In this document: positions 10,197 through 23,300 of the stretch, one piece after another
Layout of the letters: each line of letters starts with the position of its first letter
How positions within the stretch are numbered: the first letter of the stretch is position 1
Origin: Pelodera strongyloides
Lineage: Eukaryota; Nematoda; Chromadorea; Rhabditida; Rhabditidae
DNA length: 64,000 nucleotides
NCBI GenBank assembly: GCA_036852015.1
Contig: JAANDG010000140.1
Location: 62,001 to 126,000, forward strand
Direction of reading: 5' to 3'
Position numbers and translations under genes: made by a program
The notes under the pieces: generated by a model
What the model was told of the DNA's origin: nothing
The model's input: only the letters and a program-made list of their open reading frames with translations
The model's database searches: none

Positions 10197-11405
10197 TTAA
10201 ACAAGCTTATATTTCTTCTGTCGAGGGTCCATGTCCAGTCTTCTTGGCGGCGCACGGTCCCTTCTCGGTCGTTGTCCAGCGGCAGCGAGCACAGGCGATC
10301 TTCCTTCACGTGTCGATGATCCCGTTCTTCTCGATCCACTAGAGTCGTCAACTTTCGTGCCCGTAGACTCCTCCTCTTCTTCAGAAAATTGAACTGCTCG
10401 CGGACGCTCACTAGTGTCCTCCTGATCAGCAGTCTTCTCCACAGCGTCTTCCTCTGTCGGCTCAGCACACTCGTCACCAGGTGGTTCTTCCAGACGTTGC
10501 TCTTCTTCGACAGTCATCACTTCACTAAGTTTCAGGCTTGGTAGGACATCCACTGTTACTGTAGGTTCCTCACCAACCACTCCACTTAGCTTCTTCTTAG
10601 TAGGCCATGCAAGATCAAAATCTTCCAATAAGATTGTCAGTGCATCCTCTTGTTCTTCCTCAGAACCTCTCGGGCGAAGGTCTCTTGTGTAGCACGTCCA
10701 CACCACCTTCTTGCTTATCTCCACTTCGCATAGAGATCTTCCACGTGTCCCCACGACACGGCCAGGAGTCCAAGTCGGATTCGTTGGCTTTCGGTAGTCC
10801 CTCACGAACACCAGATCATCCACGACGAAATCCCGCTTCTTGACTCCATGTTGTCTGATGCAGTCCTGCTCCATACTGGTCCTACCTCCTTGTAGATCAT
10901 GCGCCTTCCGCACATTCGGACGTCTTCCCGACTCCTTACCAGATCCTGCAGACTTCACAGCACAACAAGTGGATGCAAATGCTTCTTGGAAGCTCGGTAG
11001 TTGCTCAATCCACTCCATTCCCATCAGTCGTATGTCCTTCGTCACGTAACATCGACCCTTGCCAGGAAATCCGTTCACCTTGAACACAGTGTTGAAAACG
11101 CCATCGGCCTCAATCGCCGATCCGTTAGCGGTACGTAGCTCCACAGACGCCGTTCCAAGAGACGGAGAACCCAGTCGCCTCCACGTCCTTCGATCCACTA
11201 TCGATACGTCCGCACCGGTGTCCAGCTGCATAACGACATCCAATCCATTCTTTCCGATGCGCGCAGTGACATCCTTCCGGCCTTTCTTCAACCTCGCGAC
11301 AGCTTTCACGTTCCTTACCGCAGGACAGCTGTTCGCCCAATGACCTGCTTCTCCACACAGAAAGCAAGCTCCTTTCTTTCTTGAGTAGTCCTTGTTCCTG
11401 CGTGA
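10197..11405 (-). pseudogene. Knuckle-protease fused to integrase C-terminal tail (RT/RNase H/IN core deleted)
   Basis: Open frame running from the CCHC knuckle (CFLCGEAGHWANSC) into an aspartic protease with LDTGADVSIVD and ending LMGMEWIEQLPSF. Where reverse transcriptase should begin, it goes on in frame to HDLQGGRTSMEQDCIRQHG and the integrase tail segment LVFVRDYRKPTNPTWTPGRVV. About 190 residues rich in Glu, Asp and Arg close the ORF, which stops a few bases before the polypurine tract. A full element would need some 900 more residues here. The join keeps the frame, so the product could still be made. The sequence alone does not show whether it has a function. Confidence 0.8.
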
Positions 11406-12232
11406 TCCTTGCTAGGTGAGCATCGAACAGGCGAGAACCTCCTCGGGGTCCACTTCTTTTTATCCACACGAGCGACGAAAGCATTTTCATCTTGTACATG
11501 CACCACAGCGTCCTTCACCAGGTTCATCGACAATTCACATTCGGTGACGAGGTCCCTCAGCTTCGTACCTTCACCTGCACCAACCTCTAGTCGACGAATC
11601 AGACGCTTTCGCAAGTCCTTCCACTTGCTTTCTTGCATCCCTGCAACAAACAGCATGCACTTGCAATCGTCGTCGGTCATCTCCTTCACACGCCCTCTCT
11701 CGTGTAACTGGTTTACACGAGCCGCATACGTCTTGAAATCTTCTGTTTCCTCCTTGACCACTCGGAACGCATTGAATCTTCGCCGGAACAGAGAGCACTT
11801 CTCTCCAAATAGCTCCTCAAGCACAGTATTCGTCTCCTCGTAAGACGCTTCCGCTGGCTTCTTCGGCAAAATATGATCCACATACATGGCGTAGCTCCTG
11901 GAATCAAGCTTGCTGACGAGCAGGCTTGTTCGATCCGCTTCCTCCAGTGACGATCCTTCCGACTTTACGACGTCCTCGAAACGCGTAATCCACTTGTCGA
12001 AGGTACATCCGGACTCCTCATCGTACTCGAAAACGACAATACGGCTCGCCAGGGCAGCCGCTACCGTCGCAGTATCCTGAGCCGGCACTGTAGCGATCCC
12101 TCCTGATCCAGTTAGCTTCTCGAGCAACAATTACTCACGCCTCTCTGCACGCTCCTCCATCTTCCTCGTGGTCTCCAGAAACATCTCCATCATCTTCGCC
12201 ATCATGGTCGCGGTGTCCTCATGTTTCGCCAT
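11315..12232 (-). pseudogene. gag of the small LTR element, interrupted by a stop
   Basis: The frame starts at ATG 12232 (MAKHEDTATMM...), meets an in-frame TAA at 12133-12131 (codon 34), and then continues open to 11315. The body matches the gag type found with K02A2.6-like Ty3 elements: FEYDEESGCTFDKWITRFED, then LVSKLDSRSYAMYVDHILPK, then LEELFGEKCSLFRRRFNAFR and FKTYAARVN. The CCHC knuckle lies in the -1 frame further on (CFLCGEAGHWANSC, about 11335-11380), so a frameshift separates gag from nucleocapsid and protease. The stop could be a mutation; a downstream start or readthrough cannot be excluded. Confidence 0.8.
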
Positions 12233-12381
12233 CTTCTTGTTTTCGAAAAGCTCCAAAAACTAAACTGCTGACTTTCGAAAATGCGCAAAATCCGAGCGCA
12301 ATAAATTGCTAGCTCAAGGATATTTTCGAAAAGTCAGTAGTCGATCCAGGAGTTTCGAAATCCGGGTCCTGAACGCCAATT

Positions 12382-12589
12382 TGTTGTAGCGGCACACCAG
12401 TGAAGATGAAGTGTTTATTCAGCGGGGGCTGTGACATCTTATCAGCAATATCATCGTCTTATATAGCTAGTCTCATATGCTAATAGTTACGTTATTGAGG
12501 TAACACAGACAATAGTTATATGCTAAATGACTATCGAAATGTCTAGGAAGTATGACCTAAGAATATACGTTTTAGCTCACTTCCTAACA
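12382..12589 (-). repeat. LTR (5' LTR of the minus-strand element)
   Basis: 208 bp, same termini as the partner copy, followed by the GTTTG target duplication. Confidence 0.95.
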
Positions 12590-12594
12590 GTTTG

Positions 12595-13120
12595 AGTTTA
12601 GAAATTGTATTTGTTTGAACTTAGAAATATGTTGAGACTTGGGGTGCTCCCTTGTTCAACTCCGAGAACCGCCGCTTCTCGGGGAATTGGCATTGGAGCA
12701 GCTTCATGTTTTGGCATTGTTTGAGGGTGAACTTTGTATTTGTTTGAGCTTAGAAATATGTTGAGACTTGGGGTGCTCCATTGTTCAATTCCGAGAACCG
12801 CCGCTTCTCGGGGAATTGGCATAGGAGCATCTTGAGTTTTTGGCATTGTTTGAGGGTGAACTTTGTATTTGTTTGAGCGTTAGAAATATGTTGAGACTTG
12901 GGGTGCTCCCTTGTTCAACTCCGAGAACCGCCGCTTCTCGGGGAATTGGCATTGGAGCAGCTTCAGGTTTTGGCATTGTTTGAGGGTGAACTTTGTATTT
13001 GTTTGAGCTTAGAAATATGTTGAGACTTGGGGTGCTCCCTTGTTCAACCCCGAGAACCGCCGCTTCTCGGGGAATTGGCATTGCAGCAGCTTGAGTTTTT
13101 GGCACTGTTTGAGGGTGAAC
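12595..13120. repeat. 129-bp satellite array, right part
   Basis: Units with phase markers at 12631, 12760, 12890 and 13019; one extra base near 12878 shifts the open frame. An isolated partial unit occurs at 13385-13470. This is the same repeat as 9520-9968, split by the LTR insertion. Confidence 0.9.
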
Positions 13121-14300
13121 GTTGACAGTCGAGATCTATCTGAGATTTAGTTATTATGTTTTGGGTTTAGTTAGAAGTAGGATAGAGAGCGAGAGTACTT
13201 TGCCGTTTTTGTCCTGCTATTCGTTGTTTTCATTGACTTCGTTGGACGATGAGGCTTCGATGCATCTTCTCGACGTAAGATCCCATCCCGTTTGTCGCCA
13301 ATGAGGAATCCCATCTGCTGCTGCATAGTTTTGGTTAGTGTGCACCATAATTTGATTTTATGAAAATATGTTTGCAGCACTGAGTGAAGGGTGAACTTTG
13401 TATTTGTTTGAGCTTAGAAATATGTTGAGACTTGGGGTGCTCCCTTGTTCAACTCCGAGAACCGCCGCAGGAAAATTGGGGAAATTTTTCTTACGTGAGC
13501 CTCTAAGCCAACGCTACTTTTCATGGAACCAAAACCTTTGGTGCCCACTTGAAGACCTTTCGAACAAATTTTCTAGAAACCCGTAATTACCTGGTGAGCA
13601 TTTGGTCAGTGACCGATCACCGAATGGTTTTCAGTGAAAACCATTTGGTGACCGGCTGCAGACGGTTTTATGTGGTCTGGGCAATTAATTCAGTTTTCCT
13701 GGGTATTAATCATTATACTAAGCCTATGTGTATTAATCGTTATTACGTGAATTGGAAAAAAAATACAAACTACAGTAATACGTAAGTTGGGGCGTGACTG
13801 TGGTAACGAACGCATGGGCGGTATTTTATAGCACGGCCATTTATGCAAAGTGGACCGCGGACCGCAGACCGCGGACCGCAGGACCGCGCACCGCGTTTTA
13901 TACCCTCCCACAATTCGTACTGTAGGTGACACACAATTTTATTTTTATTTTTGCTGCCACGCCGCCGGTGCGCACGACACGACAAAGTGGAGATATTTTC
14001 TCTTTTCAATGTTTTCTTTTTAATAATCAAAGTGTAATTGTTCTTGATTTATATTGCGCATATGCCTGAATTATAACTCCGAGTCCCGCGTAGCTTTTTG
14101 TTGAATCTTTCTTCTTCCTACTTTCTGTGTTCTGAGTAATTCGGTGCTAGCGAGCGGAGCGAGATAGCTCTTTTGGTTCTTCATCAGGGGTCAAACGAAT
14201 TGTAGATTGTTTTGTTTGCTGCTGAATGATTTGAGTGAAGGACTCGTACATTCCTCAAACTTATGGTATTTTTTATTATAAGTATTTTGTTTTAGGAAAA
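13121..14300. other. Intergenic stretch upstream of COG6
   Basis: Holds a partial satellite unit (13385-13470), a segment with repeated ACCATTTGGTGAC-like words (13600-13660, recurring near 54110 and 55800-56110), and one GC-rich foldback arm (13850-13912). The COG6 promoter and 5' leader are presumably in the last few hundred bases. TTTTGTTTTAG at 14286-14296 looks like a splice acceptor 4 nt before the start codon. Confidence 0.5.
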
Positions 14301-17300
14301 ATGTCCTCACAAGCCACAGTTGGTGACCCAATTCGACAAAAAATTGACTCCTTGATTAACAAGAAGCTGCACAATGATTCGGTGAGTTTTAACTTTATTT
14401 CGGCTTATTTCTTATCCGTTACACATAGTTTTTGATCTTAGTGATATTTTTTCTTTGCTGTGGTATCGTTCTCTTCGTTAAATAGAAATGGTCATGTTTC
14501 AGGAGTTCTCCTCTGTCATCGATTACGTGTGTCCCCTAGTGTCGGATTTGGACATTCATACGGAAAGACGATTAACAAGAGCTTTGGAACGTCGGGAAAT
14601 TGAAAATAAGCAGGAATATCTCGAAGAAATCCAGAAGGTATTTTTCGCTACATACATAGGTGACTCTAGGCCCGCAGGCATGCATTTAAGCAAATATGCC
14701 CTAGGGCGTGCCTTTCAATTGTGGAAGGCCGGGATAAGGCCACAAACGGGGAAAATGTCGGTCCGAACCTGGGGCGTGCACGTTACATGGCACTTTGCCG
14801 TAGCCTTGCATTTTATAAAGCGCGCGAAAATTGGGATTTAAATTTTTGTGAAGCAGCAGCAGTCATATTTCGCAACCAACACAGACTGCCATGCGCAGTA
14901 TGGCCGAGTGGTCTAAGGCGCTGGTTTGGAGTACGTGTTTAGCTAATGTCGCAAGTTCGATTCCTGTCCGGTGCATTTGTCTTGCAAAGTTCTAGGTACT
15001 TGTATGTTGTGTTTCCGGGTGTAAGTTCGTTACTGGTTAGGTAGAACGGTGTATATTTCTTTTCTATCCTGTTCAAAATGGCCTGTTTGTGGCCTCATTT
15101 TATGCCCTTCAAAACTCACAAAAGCCCCAGGGCGTACCCCGGGCACCCTCCTAGGCCGGTAAAAGGCCAGCCCTGTTCCACCGAAAAGGGCATGCCTTCG
15201 GGCCTAGAGTCACCTGAGTATGTGTAAGGGCGCGTTTAAGATGGCCGAAAGAAAGAAAAAAAATGCGTTTTCGGCCGTTCAGGTTGGCCGAAAAGAAAAT
15301 TTTTAATACTTAGGGAAAATGAAAAGATACAGTAATTTTTTTCGGGTTTTGTCTGCGTCTCTTGTTTTTGTCTTTCAAAAGTTTTCTTTTCGCCCAACCT
15401 GAACGGCCGAAAACGCATTTTTTTCTTTCTTTCGCCCATCTTAAACGCGCCCTAACGATGAAATACAATATCAGTATCTCACGTCTCGGTCTCTATGTTC
15501 ACTAGTTCACTGTGGCGTAAGTGGTACATGATCAAGAGCTTTGTATTACAAAATTTATTTTAGGTTAACCAAACAGTGCAACTCTTTGCCAAGAAGATTC
15601 GGGAAATGCATGAGGTGTGCACTGGACTCACCACAAAAATCCAGGACAACAAACAGAAGACACAAGATCTCCTGTCAAAGACTAGTGCAATTCAAAATAG
15701 AAAGTGCGTTCAGTTTTTTTTACCGCACAACCTTTCTGGGGTTTACGATGAAAATATGATGAAAAGTATGATGAAAATTTACAGTATTTTGAAACAACAC
15801 GAGAATATTTTTTTAATTGCTCATATTTATACATGCAGGTTTCTTGCAGAAATACGGTAGTATTGACAGAATCACACCGAATTTTTGTGATATTTGGAAA
15901 CACCATTCCTAATAACACTGTTCATTATTTATCTTATTACAGTGATTAATGATTACCAATTCAGACATTTAGTTATATCGAAGTGGCTCAATTAGTTCTA
16001 GTGAACTGGCTGGCGTTTTCCTTTTGTTCTTTTCTCAATGATTTGCATATTTAATACAAAATAATTGCAGGAAGTTCTTGGAGGCCAAAGAAGTCGCTAT
16101 CGAAGATTTCCTCAGTAAATATTCGTTGACAGACAAAGAAGAACAGGCTTTACAGGGAAATCCAAATGGTACTTTAGTTGATTATTCTTAGTTCTTGGTA
16201 GATGCATCTCACGATCTCACGTACAGATGTGCCATGCTGTTTTGCATTTTTGTCCAGGTATTTCTCTGTAAATCCCACATGGATCAACGCCCTCTCTCGA
16301 AGTTTACTTGACCTTTCCTTTGTAATACAATTAAAAAGAAACAACTTTCAGATGGAACTGTATCATCTGAGTTCTTCAGCGCATTAAAACGAGTCAAGGA
16401 AATATATGATGACAGCAAACAGTTGCTACGAACCAGTGGAGAACATTCAGCTGCGTGAGTTTTATGTTCTTTTACATGGCATAAAACACCCCGCCAAATG
16501 CGGACGATCCCCTCCCTATCTCTAATGCATTGTATGCAAATTAGTCTAAATCACCTCCCTATCTCTAATGCATTGTATGCAAATTAGTCTAAATCACCTC
16601 CCGATCTCTAATGCATTGTATGCAAATTGGTCTAAATCACCTCCCCAAAATTTTGAGATGCGGACTTAATTTATTCCCTGTTCTTTTACCATTGTATTTG
16701 TTTGTTGATTCAACGATTTAAAAGGTAACAAGTAACATTGTAGTTTTTTATATTTCTTCTTCCTACGTTCAGTACCCAACAATATACTTTTCAATAAATA
16801 TGTTTTAGTGTCGAAATAATGGAGGAAATGTCCGCGAAAATGGAAAAGGCTTATGAAGTGCTCTATCGCTCAGTGCAAAGTGAGTATTTTTTGTGTCTAT
16901 ACCATCTCGATATTCGTATTTTAGCGTTTTGTTCTAAATGTTTCAGGCATTTTTGAAGAAACGTAATTTTACTAGCTTTGCTTTGCAATGCGTTTGTTTT
17001 CAACTCAACATGAAATATACTAAAAAAGTAGGAACTTCTGTTATTCGCTGCCTTCGTCGTACGTATACTTCCTGTATTTTTGTATAATCATATCTTGAGT
17101 TATTTAGGAGAATGTCGATTATTGAATAGCGACTTTGTGGAACTGAAATCAGTTGTTGTTCAATCATTTGAAGCGCTTCAGGATCGGTAAGGTTTTATTT
17201 ATGTCTGTGTTATATTTTTGCTTTGTAAAACCAAGGCCAATCGCCAATTATTTTGCTACAAGCCACATGTTGAGGCTAGGCGCGCCGGGCGCGCGCGTGG

Positions 17301-20300
17301 TACCTTTTTGGTTTTGAATATTCGGTATTCGGTATTAAACAGTAATCTTCTCTGCCTCTGCCTTACGCGTTTCATATTTGTTTGTTTTCAGAGAGGTCTT
17401 ATTCAAATACGCTCTGGATGAATTTGCAACTTCTCGCAAGAACCATGTTTTGAGGCTGTACATCGATGCTTTGACCAGAGGAAGTGCAGGTTAGTCTATG
17501 AATTGAAACTGCAAACGTTGCATGCATGCTAACTCCGGAATGGATAGCGCAAAAAAAAAATGCTGAACTAGCATGCTAAATGAAACATTTCAGTGTTTTT
17601 TTCAATGCACTTTTATGCTACTCGTACTTCTAGTGTTTCGCTTACAGAAGCAACATTGTATGAGCGACATCTTGTTCCTAGGCTCGACAAAACCGATTGA
17701 ACTTCTGAGTCACGATCCACTACGGTACATTGGTGATATGCTAGCATGGATTTATCAGGCGGTCGAGTCAGAGAAGGACCTATTGGAATTGCTCTTGAAA
17801 CAGTGCCGACCTGAACGTGAGAGTTTGTATTCTTGCTTCTTGCGATTTGTTAATCGTTTGTGGTTTTATGATTACTGTATTACTAGTGACTGTATACTAC
17901 TTGGGCTTGGGGAAACTCGCTCGTTGGTATTTTCATTCCAATTAGTTTTCCGTCAAGTTCAAATAAGGGCTTCATATTAAGATGGCGTATTCAAGGTAGA
18001 TCTTCGAGCATTTACGACTCCCGGAGTAAAACATCATCAAAGACACATATATAATTGTCTTTATTGCCAACGTTTCGTCTTACGACATCTTCAGGGCGTC
18101 GTAAATGCTCCAAGATCTACCTTGAATATATCTATCTTCTCCCATAATGGATCGTATGTATATCAACCATACTAAAGATGGCTTATGTTGTTTTCTTTCA
18201 GTATTGGCCTCTTGCTCCCTCGAGATTGTCGGTCAAGTGTCAAGTGCTTTGTGCAGACCATTCAAGGTTCGAGTGGAGCAGTCACTCGCTGGTTAGTTAG
18301 TTAAAGCTTAAAGCGATATGCCAGCCGGTTTTTGAAACCTATGTTGGACAACTGCATTCGCATATGGTGTATGCAAATGAATATAATTTGTATAAAAATA
18401 GCGCAGTAGTTTGCGTACAATACAGGATAATGCATGGTTCAGATTTGTTTCAAAAACCGGCTGGTGCAACTGTATAACAAAATGTTTCATTGTCAGTATT
18501 TCCTTATCGCATGGCTATTTCTTTATTACTTGCATAGGTATAGGTGATGATAATGTTGTTTTTCCGTGGACGGTTCATCTCTCTTGGTTGTTCTCTGCTG
18601 TAGAGTTTGCGCTCGTGTTTTTTACATTCCGTTCCATATTTAGTCAAAAACTAATTGTGTAATCAGCACGTAGGGAAGCTTATGGATGGGGTACCGTTTT
18701 CTTAGTTGGGTATCTGCGCGGTAGCTAATACTTTGGGAAGATATAGGTGATATATATTACAGAGCTGACCAGACATTGTCCTTGAATTCGGAATTGGGAG
18801 ATTTCTTTACTCTAGTAATTTGTTTTATTATTTATTGTTTCCAGGCGAATCTGACCCAGTCACGGTCTATCGATTATGTGGACTCTTTGCGTTCTACTCA
18901 TCAAAGTTTATGTATGTTTTTATAATTATGTTTATTGTTTTGAACCTTTGAATTTTCAAACTTCAATTTTCCAATGAAATATACTGCCTGGCTTCTAACG
19001 GACCGTTCGCTAGAAGAGAATCAAATAAAGATGATAGCACTAACCGTATACATAGCTTATAAGTTTTAATAATAGAAATAATATCTTTGAAGCCCTCTGG
19101 CTGGTGCGTCGTCAGAACTCTGTGTCACCGTGAACGAATTGAATGAATTGGCATCGAATATCTTCTTTGCCGGTCTTAATTCTAATGTGCAGAAGATTCT
19201 TGGAAAGGTTTGTTTCAGATTTGGCATACCCATAGTGTTATAAATATATAGTGTTGTATGTTTCCGAATTGAGATGTGCGATTAGTATGGTGTATATGCA
19301 GCTGTTATTTAGTTAAGTAGTGCTTTAGGCTCACTAGCTTCATCTGTCCGAGATTGTTTAAATGTTTACACATGTTAGTTATTGTGATTACGTATATCTA
19401 GTATTAGCGGTGGCCATGGTAAACTTGTATAAATATTCAGATGGGTGCCCCTGATTACGATTTGCTGCCCGTGCCCGCTGTCCATCAACTACTCGGAATG
19501 CTCAAAGAGATCCTGGAGACCCATGATGGAGCGATGGCCTCAATTGACAATCCCAAGCAACAGTTTAACAAGGTTTCATTTCTTTATATTTTCCCTTTTG
19601 TATAGTTAGTTTTGTTTGTTTCATCTTTCTGCACCTAGCGGTGTTTCTGAATTTGTGATTGTTTGATAAGTAACCCACTGTTTTTCAGATCTTCTCCAGT
19701 GTTCTGGACCCTCTGCTTAGGTCTATTCAATTAGCTGCCACTCAGTTGGAATCCCCATTGGATGTGGCTGTCTACACCCTCAATTGTCTATCATCCATCC
19801 AATCTACAGTACTCTTGTATCAATATGCGGATGATCGGATTGAGATGATTAAAGCACTGGTGAGTGGAGTTACTCATTTATACCCAGGATTGTAGTTTGT
19901 AGTCTATGAATTTTCCTTGTAATATGCAAACCTGATAACTCTATGGAATTTTTAGCGCGAAAGTATCGTAACGCTGGAGTTTGATCCACTCATAATCATA
20001 ATTCTATTAAAATGTTTGTAAAACTGAATGGGCTTCAAAAGTTTCCAGTTCATCTAGTAAGGAAAAGAAGTGTATTTATAGTAGAAAGAGTGTAAATAAG
20101 AGAAGATAAGAGTGAGAAATTAGAGACTCAAAACTTACCAGCTCGGATGAATAAGGTTAGATTCTGTTCGGAACAAGAATCTCGGTTTCACCTAACCATC
20201 CAACCATAAACAAAAGCGTGTACATATAAAACATAGATTCAAGCACATAAAATATGGCAGAGGGACTCATCCCAATGACAAGAATTGCACAGCATTTAAG

Positions 20301-23300
20301 GTTAATATTTACTAAAAACATAAACACATGCAAACCATAAATAAAGCAATAAACAACAGTAATAACAATCAAAACAAGTAGTATGATGAGAAGTGAGATC
20401 CTTGAAGAAATGATGAAAATACAGAACAAGTATTTAACACAGATTACTACATATCACCGAAACGAACATAACTAACAACATGCAATCTATTTCGTGGGTT
20501 TTTGGATCGCACCACTCAATACATAACTGTGAGTAAAACACTTTCGTGTTCTCATAAAACAGTTAAAGATAACAAGAAAAACAAACAAAAACTACATCGC
20601 CGGGCGAGCAACCGCACGCACCGGTGACACTCGTCAGAATGACGAAATTTGGGCTCCGCCCACTACACAAAAGGGATGAAACAAACGCATAGCTATAAAC
20701 AACGCAAGAATACGCTTATGATACCCTAACGTCTTTGTAGTATGGTGTACACTACAATGAAATACAACAATTATTGATGTAACTAATGTTAAATTGAAAC
20801 AATACAACAATACTAATATATATATTACTCTCCTCCTTCAGACATTGACTGTCCCTAGTCAAACAAAATAAAAGAGAGAAAACAAAAACTGAAATAACCA
20901 AAGTAAACAAGAAATTACCTAAAAAAACACGACCTAAACCTTAAAATAACCTAAACAATACCTAATACTTGAGATCTATTTCAAAGTGTACCAAGTATTC
21001 GAATCTGAGAACATTTCAACATCATACGACAAAACTTAAGTGTAACAAGGTATCAACAATCAATGTGACAACAATGTGACTTCAAAGTCACTCACGGCGT
21101 GAGCGTCTGCTGTTCTTGAACTCCGAGCAGTACTTGGCTTGGTGTCCAAATTTCGCGCACCGGTAGCATTTGTCGCGGCGTTTCTGCTTGTTCGAAGGCG
21201 ACTTGGGCTCAGGCAACTTCTTCGGTGGGATGACCACACGGCTTGCGATCGTCGGCATTGGCATTTCCACTCTCTCTCTCTAATAGACGGCTGGTCTTCC
21301 TCAAGAGGTTGTGAGGCACCGGTCAGGACGACTCTTCGGTTCTCGTCACAAATACGTTTTGGAGACACATATATGGACCTAGAAGAGGGTGAGTTCGGAG
21401 GCACGTCTTCCAACCCTCTCTTCTCAACAGTACGGGGCGTTTCACAAGCGGCTATTTTGGACTTCTCCACCCTTGCATCGAATCGGGCTGCGGATGCATG
21501 CTGCTTCAGATCTCCATCGTGGCAGAATCGGCTGAAGACTGAGTCATTTCCACGAAGAAATCTAGCATACGTGAGCGCCTTATTAGACGAGACAGGTCGC
21601 TCCCTCAAGTATCCTGCGTCAGCATTCGACAAAGACTCGTTGTAGAATGGCGTTTCATGAAGTCTTGGCTGTCTTGCGCTGTCTTGCGGTAAAACCACTT
21701 GAGTGTAGCTGTGCGAACAAGTCCTTTGTGTCCTCGATTTCCGTCTCCGAAACTCGGCCTTTGAGTGATGGGACGACAACCACATCCACGGGAGGTAGGT
21801 TCTGCTTGAAGTGCAGTAGCTTTCCCAACAGGACACCAACGCTTCCGAGCTTTTTCGTAGTCTCAAAGCCGATTTGAATCACGACCAATTTGAGGTCCGA
21901 ACACTCCCTCAATCTTCCGAGATGCCCAACCACTTGGGAGAAGGAGTCTTCCATATCCGACCATGATTGACCTTCTGTAAATCATGGGTTTGCCCTGCCC
22001 ATGACTTAACTGTGTTGTGTTGTTTGTGGTGTTGTGCGTGTATCGAAATACATAAGTTGAGCACAATATCTTTATCGGGGCGAGATAGAACCGGCTGTTA
22101 GCCCGACATGGGGGCACACTGAGGAGGAAAGGGAGCAACGCTCATCAATAGGATACATACGAGAGAGCGGCACTATGCATAGAAACACAGAGGATGCAGG
22201 GGGTTAGACAGCTGTTGAATAATACATGCTGGGTATGCAGGTTAGTCTTACGATATACTGTATTAATAATCTGTCGTGTTGTCGTGGTTATGGAATGTAA
22301 TAGAATGTAATAATAATGTCCATGGGTTTGCCCTGCCCATGATCTATCTGTGTTGTGTTGAGTGTGTAGTTGTGCGTGTATTGAAATACATAAGTTGAGC
22401 ACAATATCTTTATCGGGGCGAGATAGAACCGGCTGTTAGCCCGACATGGGGGCACACTGAGGAGGGAAAGGGAGCAACGCTCATCAATAGGATACATACG
22501 AGAGAGCGGCACTATGCATAGAAACACAGAGGATGCAGGGGGTTAGACAGCTGTTGAATATTATAAGAGTTGAGCTGTGCACAACCCTTACACTTCCAAG
22601 AACAGGACACGGGTCGACCGGCTGAACATGAGGTTGGAAGCCTGTCTTATCGCTTCGTCCCCAATAACAATCAGTCGTGCTTCGACAAAACGAGAATGCA
22701 CCGAAGAGATGGCTCCTAGTGTTGCACGCCCTTCCTCGTCCAAATATTCTTTCTGTCGGTTTGCCACTAAGGATGCCTGAGGGCACGCCGTCGCCGATCG
22801 TTTCTGACGTTGCAGCCTGCTATGTCGCATGAGGAGATCTGCATACTCCTCGTCTCCTTCACAAACGACTCTGTCAGCCTCATAAAATTGCCTGCATGTT
22901 GCACCGTCGATGAGGTCCTTCCTAACAAGCGTGCTGACCGCAATTCCGACTCCTTCCACGGAGAACCCAGCATTTGCCAGTCCCGATAGGACTTCACCGA
23001 GTGGGGCTCGAGAGGTCAAACTCGACGCAGCTCCCATTATCTCAGCCACTGTGTTCACCGGGAATTTGCCGGTAATGTCGTCGGGAAAGATACGCATTTG
23101 TTGCGCCACATCTCTGACGTAGACACCGTCGACCTTCCGATCTGGGTGAAGACCACTATCCCTTCTGACGACGAAGGTTCGGCATCCCTCCTGATCAACG
23201 GGGTCGTCACTGAAAGTTAGAACTTCACATTTCCGCAACCTCGCGCTTCTCCGCAACGGAGTAGCCTTATCGCCACACTCACTCGCCTGTTTCACTGTCA

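Larger units (their letters stand above)
9974..12589 (-). mobile_element. Non-autonomous Ty3-like LTR element with identical LTRs
   Basis: Complete 2616-bp insertion. LTRs are 9974-10181 and 12382-12589 (208 bp each, TG...CA, identical by eye), with target duplication GTTTG at 9969-9973 and 12590-12594. In minus orientation a primer-binding site starting TGGCGTTCAGGAC lies at about 12362-12378, and a polypurine tract AATGAGGGAGA at 10182-10192. The body encodes gag and protease, then jumps straight to the integrase tail; reverse transcriptase, RNase H and the integrase core are missing. It sits inside the 129-bp satellite. Identical LTRs with a defective body imply recent mobilisation by enzymes supplied in trans. 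Confidence 0.93.

Noticed and set aside
21060..21954. Envelope gene of an endogenous retrovirus
   Set aside because: No signal peptide, furin-type site or transmembrane segment; it has a zinc knuckle instead.
21983..22560. Nested miniature LTR retrotransposon (TRIM)
   Set aside because: Paired repeats lack a flanking target duplication and a clear primer site; local duplication is simpler.
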